Assembly (NCBI GenBank): GCA_003694225.1
Contig: RFKT01000336.1
Location: forward strand, 1 to 5,480
Length of the DNA stretch: 5,480 nucleotides
From: Candidatus Dadabacteria bacterium
GTDB lineage: Bacteria > Bdellovibrionota_C > UBA2361 > J135
Reading direction: 5' to 3'
In this document: in pieces, positions 1 to 5,480 of the stretch
Position numbering within the stretch: the first letter of the stretch is position 1
How the letters are laid out: the number at the start of each line of letters is the position of its first letter
Program-made: the position numbers and the translations under genes
The notes under the pieces: generated by a model
Seen by the model: only the letters and a program-made list of their open reading frames with translations
Databases searched by the model: none
What the model was told of the DNA's origin: nothing

Positions 1-1
1 G

Positions 2-628
2 GTTATTAATCACATAGCTGAACAGACTAATCTGCTTGCGTTGAATGCTACGATTGAAGCCGCTAGAGCTGGAGAAGCGGGCAAAGGATTTGCGGTTGTG
101 GCAAATGAAGTTAAAGAGCTGGCTGCAGAAACTGCCAGAGCGACAGAGGATATAGCTGCGAAGATCCAAGCTATACAGAGCGATACTGCTGAGTCGGTAT
201 CGGCGATTCAAAAAATGGGGGAAATAGTTGCAGAGATTAATGAGCTTCAAAACAGCATAGCAGTTGCCATAGAAGAGCAGTCTGCAACTACAGCAGAAAA
301 CGCCAATCATATTGCTGCGGCAGCAACAGGTGGAAAGGAGATAGTGTTTAGCGCTGAAAGTATGGCGGAAACGGTGGAAGAGACAAAAAATGGGATAAAG
401 AATCTAAAAACCTCTTCAAAATCTTTAGCAGAGATGGCTAGTGTAATGACTTCACTTGTTGGGAAGTTTAAGATATCTGCAGGAAGCGACATTTCTGGGG
501 ACCAGCCTGAGACTGTAATTGCAGAAGCTGATGGAGAATTGAGCATACAAACTGTGTGTGATGAGAAAGCTAAAGAGCATTTAAAGGATAGCCAGGGTGT
601 GCCGGAGCCAACCAATGCTTTGACATAA
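2..628 (+). CDS. Methyl-accepting chemotaxis protein, C-terminal signalling domain (5' truncated by window edge)
   Basis: This is the cytoplasmic end of a chemoreceptor, which relays ligand binding to the CheA-CheW kinase complex and so controls the flagellar motor. The open frame enters from the left edge, and 208 residues are visible. Fragment residues 5-41 hold the highly conserved hairpin tip that contacts CheA and Che[13 protein letters not shown], then [17 protein letters not shown] and EVKELA. The rest, to about residue 155, is heptad-patterned coiled coil rich in Ala, Glu and Ser. It includes [10 protein letters not shown], which resembles a methylation region on the descending helix. 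After FKI (156-158) comes a roughly 50-residue acidic, probably unstructured tail ending PTNALT. It has no NWETF-like pentapeptide, so CheR and CheB tethering of the Tar/Tsr kind is not expected. The sensor domain, membrane segments and HAMP lie outside the window, so the ligand is unknown. TTG at 41 is an internal Leu codon, not the start. The family assignment is very secure. Confidence 0.97.
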   Translation, partial: VINHIAEQTNLLALNATIEAARAGEAGKGFAVVANEVKELAAETARATEDIAAKIQAIQSDTAESVSAIQKMGEIVAEINELQNSIAVAIEEQSATTAENANHIAAAATGGKEIVFSAESMAETVEETKNGIKNLKTSSKSLAEMASVMTSLVGKFKISAGSDISGDQPETVIAEADGELSIQTVCDEKAKEHLKDSQGVPEPTNALT

Positions 629-802
629 AACCAGTGTACCTTTGCAAAGTAGTCCCACACCTTTCTTCTGGCGTTTAGGTATCCCATTGGCTGGTTATAT
701 GTAGGAAGGCTTGAAAACGACTTCCCAAATCCTGCTAAAGCTAATGCCCTGACTTTATAGGGTGATGTTTATGTGCTCTATAAGCCTAGTCTATATATAA
801 AT
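629..802. other. Convergent intergenic gap between chemoreceptor and transketolase genes
   Basis: The 174 bases lie between two genes whose 3' ends face each other. A bidirectional terminator would be expected here, but I find no GC-rich hairpin followed by a T run on either strand. The only sizeable inverted repeat is the imperfect hairpin listed at 751-791. A shorter one (GGAAG at 703-708 region with CTTCC near 720-724) has only five pairs. On the minus strand an open frame crosses most of the gap into the chemoreceptor gene; it is discussed in the findings and not called as a gene. Termination may be Rho-dependent or may use structures I cannot score by eye. Confidence 0.5.
751..791. other. 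Imperfect inverted repeat (candidate hairpin) downstream of both convergent genes
   Basis: GACT (751-754) and TTATAG (755-760) pair with CTATAA (778-783) and AGTC (788-791). The loop is 17 bases, and a four-base bulge (GCCT, 784-787) sits on one side, giving ten pairs in all. It begins about 12 bases past the transketolase stop codon and could stabilise or punctuate that transcript's 3' end. It is AT-rich and has no T tract on either strand, so it is not a canonical Rho-independent terminator. It could also be chance. Confidence 0.3.
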
Positions 803-3205
803 TTAGAGGCAAAGTTTTGGATGCTCCTTTGATTCTTCCTCCATAAAATGGGCGTATCCTTCTATAGCCTTAAGCTGACCTTCCGGGTGGAGCCGGGCTT
901 CTTCCATCACCTTATGAGCCTTTCCGCTTCCAAGGAATCTGCCCTCCTTAAATGGAAAAACAGTCCTCTTTCTCCCCTCTTCAGATCGGATCCACCTGTA
1001 CATTGTTGGGAGTGTAAAGCCAGTAATTCCCATAGCTTCGTATGTAAGCCTCATAGGAAGTATCGCTTCCTGCTCTTCCTGTGGAAGGAGGTCAAAAAGC
1101 TCGCAACTTGTAATATAATATATGTTTAAATTGTAGCCTTTCCTGTCCAGCTCTTCTAGTACACCATCCACAAAGGTATTCATAACACCGCTTCCTTGTA
1201 TTATCACAGTGCCGTTATATTGCGATGATGACATATCTGCTTTTCTTACCGCATAGATTCCTTTCGCAGCTTCTTCTACAGGGGGTATTCCCAAAGATGC
1301 TCTGTCGAATATCTTCTCCTTAGGCCTCGTGACAAAAGGAGCAATCACTGCCGGCCTCCTGGCTAAGGCCGCTGTCAAGACAGACCACATTTCATTGGGA
1401 TCCCATGGTGTAAGCGTGATTGCGGAGCCTTTAGGGAAGTTTTCCTGAAAGAGCTGAAGCGGCTGAGGATCTGCATGGGTAGGTCCGTCCTCTCCAGTTT
1501 TAATGCCAGCGTGTGCGCAAACTACAATGAATGGATTGTAAGGCTCGCCGGTCCTGTCGTGTTTTGCCTGCTGGCCTATGGCGTGAAGCCTTGCCGGTAT
1601 ATGCTCAAGGGCCGCGATAAACGCCCCATAAGATGATGACACACCGATATTTCTGCCAAAGGCAGAAACGCCGCTCATTACACACCCCATAGCATCCTCT
1701 GTAATGCCGCCCACTGTAAGCACCCGGCACTCCGGATTTGAAACGGCGTTCCAGAAGCCATCTGGAAATCCCTTGTTCGCCGCTTTTATGCTTGTAGATC
1801 CGTAAAGATCCGCAGCGCATACTAAAAGCGCTCCATTTGTCTTCTGATTCATATATCCGATTACATTTCCCAATGCCCCCCTAAGAGTATTTGTTTGTCC
1901 GGGAGCTGTAAGGACTTCTTGGGGAATGTTATCCGGTGTAAAGGTGTACACCTTATTTACTTCAGGTGCGTTCGCTCTCGGAGCGGCCTCGCGAGAAGCT
2001 GTCCTCTCTTTTGCCTCTTTAAGCCTTGAGCCTAGCTCCGTTACAAGATCCTTTTTACGTTCCAATATCTCTCTTATGGCAAGCAAAGTGTCAAAGAATA
2101 GCTTTTCATGTTCTTCATCTGTCTTTTGATTTTCAAGCCTTGGGAAGGTAACGCCAAATCTCTCTTCGCACGGCTTTAAGTAATCATAATACTCCTCTGA
2201 GCAGTACTTATGTCCGGCTCCATGAGAAGCTTTTCCTTCTATACCATACTGCCATCCCTTTACTGTTCTATATACAACGAGAGTCGGTTGGTCATTTAGT
2301 TTAGAAGATGCAAGCTCTTGAGCTTGGATGATTTGACTAAAGTTAAATCCTTCCGGCACATATATTACATTCCATTCGTGAAAATAGCCGTACTCAAGCG
2401 GGTTCCATTGCACATACTCCCCTGGCTCGCCTTTTTCTCTGCAGACCCTGTCAGAATCTATTGAAGACTGGTTCCAGTCAAGGTGCATTATGATGTTGTT
2501 AAGCTGTGCTGTGGCCGCCATAGCCATGGCTTCGTGGGTTCTGCCAGGCGTTATGCCCGCTTCGCCTTCTATTACGTGTAGCAGCGGAGCAGTTTCTCCG
2601 TAATAATCCCGCGCTCCAACCCCTAAGCCAAAAGATGATCCTACACCTACCCCTGATGCCCCCGTGGATAACTTTACAAATGGGACTATAGGGCACGGAT
2701 GGCCGTCAAGCGGTTTTGCCTTGTATTCTTTGAAAAGCGGTGTGTGCTGTGTGGGGTTTCTCCGAAAGCCGAGCAGGTCTTCAAGCCTCAATTGATCATT
2801 TATGTTTTTCGGCAGCAAAGATTCGTCGTACTGCTTTGCGATTTCATTTCTCAATGCCCACATGGCATATAGCCCCATAGCCTTATGCCCAGCTGCATAG
2901 GAGATAATATCCGCAGAAGGAGCGTCTGGGTTCGATATGTCATAGCTCATGGTATTAAACAGTAAAGAGGCAACTATTCTGCCAGATGATATGCTTCCTC
3001 CCGGATGTCCAGATGTGGGGACAAAGTTGTACAGTATTCCGCACAGTGTCCTGTAGATTAGATCAAAATCATCTAAGTAGCTTACAAGAGAGGAATCCGC
3101 ATTAGATGTGCTACTCATCAGATCTCTTATATCAACATAAATGCTCCTTCTTTTGTCAAGGCGAAACTCTCTGGTTGGCGGTGATTTCATACGGTGTGAA
3201 GCCAT
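803..3205 (-). CDS. Transketolase, long form (thiamine diphosphate-dependent)
   Basis: This predicted cytoplasmic enzyme moves two-carbon ketol units between sugar phosphates in the non-oxidative pentose phosphate pathway. At 800 residues it is longer than the usual 620-680. The thiamine-binding module covers about residues 45-385: SGHPGG (His67), AAGHKAM (His107), DGHP (His169), IEGEAG (212-217), LDWNQSSID (Asn245) and SHG (His328). A charged, Ala-rich linker (about 385-415) follows. The pyrimidine module covers about 438-632: Arg442, the probable catalytic Glu503 in GGITEDAM, HAGIKTGEDGPTH (His565, Asp573, His577) and Arg627. The rest is the C-terminal domain. By my hand alignment these match the cofactor and phosphate-binding residues of E. 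coli TktA. The usual GDG metal motif reads IEG, so Asp is replaced by Glu. Extra length lies at the N-terminus (about 40 residues), before DGHP, and at the C-terminus. The start ATG has a strong AGGAGG five bases upstream. The pyruvate dehydrogenase E1 (AceE) and phosphoketolase families are related alternatives, but SGHPGG and GEDGPTH favour transketolase. Exact substrates are unproven. Confidence 0.85.
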   Translation of the reverse strand: MASHRMKSPPTREFRLDKRRSIYVDIRDLMSSTSNADSSLVSYLDDFDLIYRTLCGILYNFVPTSGHPGGSISSGRIVASLLFNTMSYDISNPDAPSADIISYAAGHKAMGLYAMWALRNEIAKQYDESLLPKNINDQLRLEDLLGFRRNPTQHTPLFKEYKAKPLDGHPCPIVPFVKLSTGASGVGVGSSFGLGVGARDYYGETAPLLHVIEGEAGITPGRTHEAMAMAATAQLNNIIMHLDWNQSSIDSDRVCREKGEPGEYVQWNPLEYGYFHEWNVIYVPEGFNFSQIIQAQELASSKLNDQPTLVVYRTVKGWQYGIEGKASHGAGHKYCSEEYYDYLKPCEERFGVTFPRLENQKTDEEHEKLFFDTLLAIREILERKKDLVTELGSRLKEAKERTASREAAPRANAPEVNKVYTFTPDNIPQEVLTAPGQTNTLRGALGNVIGYMNQKTNGALLVCAADLYGSTSIKAANKGFPDGFWNAVSNPECRVLTVGGITEDAMGCVMSGVSAFGRNIGVSSSYGAFIAALEHIPARLHAIGQQAKHDRTGEPYNPFIVVCAHAGIKTGEDGPTHADPQPLQLFQENFPKGSAITLTPWDPNEMWSVLTAALARRPAVIAPFVTRPKEKIFDRASLGIPPVEEAAKGIYAVRKADMSSSQYNGTVIIQGSGVMNTFVDGVLEELDRKGYNLNIYYITSCELFDLLPQEEQEAILPMRLTYEAMGITGFTLPTMYRWIRSEEGRKRTVFPFKEGRFLGSGKAHKVMEEARLHPEGQLKAIEGYAHFMEEESKEHPKLCL

Positions 3206-3210
3206 TAAAG

Positions 3211-3216
3211 CCTCCT
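3211..3216 (-). promoter_or_regulatory. Ribosome binding site of the transketolase gene
   Basis: Read on the minus strand this is AGGAGG, followed by a five-base spacer (CTTTA) and the ATG at 3205-3203. It is a full match to the Shine-Dalgarno core and fixes the start of the 800-residue protein, including its unusually long N-terminal extension. Confidence 0.85.
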
Positions 3217-3248
3217 ATGAATAAGTCACGTTGTTATCGCATTAAAGT

Positions 3249-3307
3249 CGCTATTTAAAGCGCGCATAGCGCCTCTTTATTTAACAAAAATACGGGTTAA
3301 ATGAAAG
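3249..3307 (-). promoter_or_regulatory. Overlapping inverted repeats between prfA and the transketolase gene
   Basis: Two neighbouring hairpins can form in the 112-base gap. The first, nearer prfA, pairs CTTT+ATTTAAC (3275-3285) with GTTAAAT+AAAG (3296-3302 and 3304-3307). It has 11 pairs with one bulged base (3303) and a 10-base loop that reads CCGTATTTTT on the minus strand. The second pairs CGCTAT (3249-3254) with ATAGCG (3266-3271). It competes with a compact GC stem in which GCGC (3262-3265) pairs with GCGC (3269-3272) around a three-base loop. Neither arrangement has a clean T run on the minus strand. They may act as a weak terminator or attenuator after prfA, or as leader structure for the transketolase message. 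The pairings are visible; the function is inferred. Confidence 0.35.
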
Positions 3308-3317
3308 AATCAGCTTA

Positions 3318-4397
3318 TTAGTTACTTCTTCCTTCACCCCGCTTTAGGGCTTCTGCTTGATAGTGTGCAGCAAGTGCATTTATTATAGGGTCAAGTTCTC
3401 CTTGAAGGATTTCATCCAAATTATGCACTGTAAGGCCTATTCTGTGATCTGTTACTCTAGATTGAGGAAAGTTATACGTTCTTATCCTCTCTGATCTGTC
3501 TCCTGTGCCTACCTGGCTTCTTCTGTCAGCCGAGCGTTCGGCCAATGCCTCCGCTTCCTTTTTCTCGAGGAGCCTAGCTTTTAGCACCTTTAGTGCTTTT
3601 GCTTTATTTTTGATCTGGGATTTTTCATCCTGCATTGACACCACTATTCCTGTGGGAATATGGGTGATCCGGACTGCCGAGTCGGTTGTATTTACACTCT
3701 GCCCGCCCGGTCCGCTTGCCCTGAACACATCAATCTTTAAGTCTTTGTCGTTTATCTCTATTTCTATATCTTCTGCTTCTGGCAGTACAGCAACAGTTAC
3801 CGTGGATGTGTGTATTCTTCCCTGTGTCTCCGTTACAGGAACTCTCTGCACCCTGTGTACCCCCTTTTCGTATTTTAATCTGCTATAAGCGCCTTCGCCG
3901 TTGACCATCGCTATGATCTCCTTATAGCCACCTTGGGATGAATGGTGCGCATTCATTATTTCAACCTTCCATCCTCGGAGCTCCGCATACCTTGTATACA
4001 TAGTGAATAGATCTCCCACAAAGATAGCAGCCTCATCTCCTCCCGCGCCTGCCCGTATTTCTAAGACAACATTTTTCTCATCGTTGGGATCCTTTGGAAT
4101 GAGAAGGATCTGCAGGCGCTCTTCAAGTTTTTCCATCTCCATCTTGAGCAGTTTTATCTCTTCCTGTGCGAGCTCTGCTATCTCCGGATCTTCGGAGCTG
4201 TTTAGAAGTTCCTTGCTCTCTTTAAGTTCAGATTTCGCCTTTTTGTACGCCCTATATACGGCCACAATCTCCTCAAGATCCTTTCTTTCTTTCGAATACT
4301 TTTGAAGAAGCTGTGGGTTTGTTGCCACCTCTGGCTGAGAGAGCAAATCAGCAAGCTCCTCGAACCGCTCTTCTACTTCTTTTAGTTTTTCCCACAT
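3318..4397 (-). CDS. prfA: Peptide chain release factor 1 (RF1)
   Basis: RF1 recognises UAA and UAG stop codons in the ribosomal A site and triggers hydrolysis of the finished peptide. From the chosen start the protein has 359 residues, against 360 in E. coli. Residues 1-100 form the charged helical N-terminal domain, starting [28 protein letters not shown] (112-124) opens the core domain. The stop-codon tripeptide PVT is at 187-189 in [18 protein letters not shown], which marks RF1 rather than RF2 (SPF). The catalytic GGQ is at 231-233 in [21 protein letters not shown]; its Gln is the usual target of PrmC methylation. [23 protein letters not shown] (297-319) is also typical. The frame is open upstream to TTG at 4478, but those 27 residues lack family similarity, so I start at ATG 4397, which matches other RF1 N-termini. 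prmC, often next to prfA, is not in the window; the downstream gene is transketolase. Confidence 0.96.
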   Translation of the reverse strand: MWEKLKEVEERFEELADLLSQPEVATNPQLLQKYSKERKDLEEIVAVYRAYKKAKSELKESKELLNSSEDPEIAELAQEEIKLLKMEMEKLEERLQILLIPKDPNDEKNVVLEIRAGAGGDEAAIFVGDLFTMYTRYAELRGWKVEIMNAHHSSQGGYKEIIAMVNGEGAYSRLKYEKGVHRVQRVPVTETQGRIHTSTVTVAVLPEAEDIEIEINDKDLKIDVFRASGPGGQSVNTTDSAVRITHIPTGIVVSMQDEKSQIKNKAKALKVLKARLLEKKEAEALAERSADRRSQVGTGDRSERIRTYNFPQSRVTDHRIGLTVHNLDEILQGELDPIINALAAHYQAEALKRGEGRSN

Positions 4398-4485
4398 ATT
4401 TGAACCGCTATATATTTGCGCTTCCCGTATTTTTATGCTGGCGACAATTAAACGGAAAGAGCGCATTTTGCAATACAACGAGGTT

Positions 4486-4491
4486 ATTATA
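4486..4491 (-). promoter_or_regulatory. Possible -10 element upstream of prfA
   Basis: On the minus strand these bases read TATAAT, a perfect sigma-70 -10 hexamer, about 90 bases before the chosen prfA start. No good -35 hexamer lies 16-18 bases upstream (the bases there read AGGGCT), and there is no extended -10 TGN. A start here would give a leader of about 80 bases and would make the upstream TTG at 4478 an unlikely initiation codon. One hexamer in AT-rich DNA is weak evidence. Confidence 0.3.
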
Positions 4492-4540
4492 GGAATGGGA
4501 TCTCTTCAAGCCCTTCCATTTGCTTCAATCTTTTTGATGG

Positions 4541-4570
4541 TTGTGCAATACTGTGAAACAAACATATCCT
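4541..4570 (+). promoter_or_regulatory. Weak candidate promoter for the exported TPR-like gene
   Basis: TTGTGC (4541-4546) and TATCCT (4565-4570) are separated by 18 bases and resemble -35 and -10 hexamers with three and four matches. A transcript would start near 4578, some 40 bases before the preferred ATG at 4621. The divergent arrangement requires a rightward promoter somewhere in 4479-4620, unless transcription enters from elsewhere, but this particular placement is tentative. Confidence 0.2.
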
Positions 4571-4620
4571 AAAGCTGTCTTGGCTTGTAGTGCGCTATGA
4601 TTTGTAAGTGTCCAGTTGCT

Positions 4621-5480
4621 ATGGTTGCTCGTGCATATAGACTAGTTATAACGCTAATTTTACTGTTCGGAGCCTACGGCCGCATTTTAGCGGAAGAAAG
4701 TTTGGTTCATGGAGGGAGGTTTTATAAAGGAATAGAGATGCTAAAGAGGGGAGATTACAGAGGCGCTATGCTTATCTTTTCCAAACTCCAGCTTCAAAAC
4801 GATTTTCCTGAGTGGGGTTTGATCTATCTTGGGGAGGCTTCCTTGGGTACGGGTGATTTGGATTATGCAAGGAGAGTGGTAAGCAGCATAAAACCTGATA
4901 CTCTGGCTTTTTTGTTTAGAAGAAAAATAGAGATTGAGGCGGCTCTCCGTTCAGACAAAAAGGTAAATATTCCTCTTATAAGGGATTCAATACAGAAGTT
5001 AAAGAAACATAAGATACTAGCGCTCCATCCGGGACTCCTTTTGCTGGATGCTTTGGTGGAGCGAAAATTGAGCCGTTATTCTTCATGTGTGCGGAAGCTT
5101 CAGTGGCTAAGGGAGCGCTACCCCCATTCTTTGGCTGCCTATAAAGCGTATTCGATTCAAAAGGATCTTTTTCATTCTGGCTTCCAGGGGGCAGATGCTA
5201 TGTTGACCCCTGATTTTCGCTTGGATGAGTTAAGGATCTTAACTCTTCAAGGGCTTTTTGAAGATGCATATCGATATATAAAAGAGATAAAGAAAGCGAT
5301 GATTTCGTTTAGGTTTACTGATCAACGAAGGAAGTACTTCAAGGCAAGGCTGAATGTCCTAAAGGGACTCCATAAAAAGGATGAGCTCAATTCATTACTT
5401 TTGGAGGGTGAGAAAAGCAAGGATAGCAAGATAAGGGCTATTGCGCTAAAGGAGTCTATTTTATCCGCATGGAATAGGAA
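4621..5480 (+). CDS. Exported helical-repeat (TPR-like) protein, N-terminal part; possibly a soluble lytic transglycosylase
   Basis: An uninterrupted frame of 286 codons runs off the right edge, so only the N-terminal part is seen. Residues 1-24 look like a signal peptide: basic MVARAYR, hydrophobic LVITLILLFGAYG, and cleavage after ILA before EE. This suggests export across the inner membrane. A TPR-like helix pair follows (about 34-90: FYKGIEMLKRGDYRGAMLIF, then WGLIYLGEASLGTGDLDYARRVV). A second possible unit lies at about 138-175 (LLLLDALVERKLSRYSSCVRKL, then LRERYPHSLAAYKAY). RLDELRILTLQGLFEDAYRYI (200-220) again has helix-repeat character. A signal peptide followed by an alpha-superhelix with YPHS-type loops recalls Slt70-type lytic transglycosylases, whose catalytic SLT domain would lie beyond the window; that is inference, and a generic TPR scaffold is equally possible. 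An in-frame ATG at 4597 would add eight residues; neither start has a clear Shine-Dalgarno. An ATG at 4738 has AAGGA upstream but would lose the signal peptide. Confidence 0.75.
   Translation, partial: MVARAYRLVITLILLFGAYGRILAEESLVHGGRFYKGIEMLKRGDYRGAMLIFSKLQLQNDFPEWGLIYLGEASLGTGDLDYARRVVSSIKPDTLAFLFRRKIEIEAALRSDKKVNIPLIRDSIQKLKKHKILALHPGLLLLDALVERKLSRYSSCVRKLQWLRERYPHSLAAYKAYSIQKDLFHSGFQGADAMLTPDFRLDELRILTLQGLFEDAYRYIKEIKKAMISFRFTDQRRKYFKARLNVLKGLHKKDELNSLLLEGEKSKDSKIRAIALKESILSAWNR

Noticed and set aside
643..650. TTTGCAAA-like 8-base palindrome just past the chemoreceptor stop codon as an operator
   Set aside because: It is short, AT-rich, lies at a gene's 3' end and has no second copy nearby, so it is most likely chance.
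307..687. 126-codon minus-strand open frame as a gene
   Set aside because: Most of it lies antisense to the clearly coding chemoreceptor, there is no ribosome binding site I trust, and no domain is recognisable. Only its gap portion is kept as a finding.
848..1129. 93-codon plus-strand open frame
   Set aside because: It is entirely antisense to the conserved C-terminal domain of the transketolase and has no family resemblance.
803..3205. Phosphoketolase identity
   Set aside because: The length of about 800 residues and the EGEA string suggest it, but the SGHPGG, GEDGPTH and other transketolase substrate residues are present, and the phosphoketolase hallmark motifs are not seen.
3505..3888. 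127-codon plus-strand open frame
   Set aside because: It is antisense to the most conserved part of prfA, including the GGQ region; its Ser/Phe-rich composition is that of a shadow frame.
4596..4601. TATGAT as a -10 element for the exported protein gene
   Set aside because: There is no -35 at proper spacing (AGCTGT lies there), and the transcript would start only about 13 bases before the preferred ATG.

Overview
This window carries four protein-coding genes and no RNA gene, mobile element or CRISPR array that I can see. From left to right: the 3' end of a methyl-accepting chemotaxis protein (+), a convergent long-form transketolase (-), prfA for peptide chain release factor 1 (-), and the 5' part of a divergent gene for an exported helical-repeat protein (+) that runs off the right edge. 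The left and right genes are both incomplete.

The source is clearly bacterial. The evidence is a class I release factor with a PVT anticodon tripeptide and a GGQ loop, a chemoreceptor signalling tip, Shine-Dalgarno-type initiation at the transketolase gene and a typical bacterial signal peptide. Base composition looks moderate, by eye somewhat below 50% GC. A chemoreceptor, a transketolase in place of a visible oxidative pathway and an exported TPR protein would fit a motile anaerobe, for example Synergistota or a clostridial relative. That placement is a weak inference, because nothing in the window is taxonomically diagnostic.

Layout: 2-628 chemoreceptor C-terminus; 629-802 a convergent gap with an imperfect hairpin but no clear intrinsic terminator; 803-3205 transketolase with a strong ribosome binding site; 3206-3317 a 112-base gap with overlapping inverted repeats; 3318-4397 prfA; 4398-4620 a divergent control region; 4621-5480 the exported TPR-like protein. 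prfA and the transketolase gene point the same way and could share a transcript, with the hairpins between them possibly tuning read-through. The four proteins have unrelated jobs (signalling, sugar metabolism, translation termination, envelope), so this looks like an ordinary chromosomal housekeeping stretch. I do not see a convincing new multi-gene system. The points most worth a second look are the unusual thiamine-binding motif and length of the transketolase, and the structured gap upstream of it.
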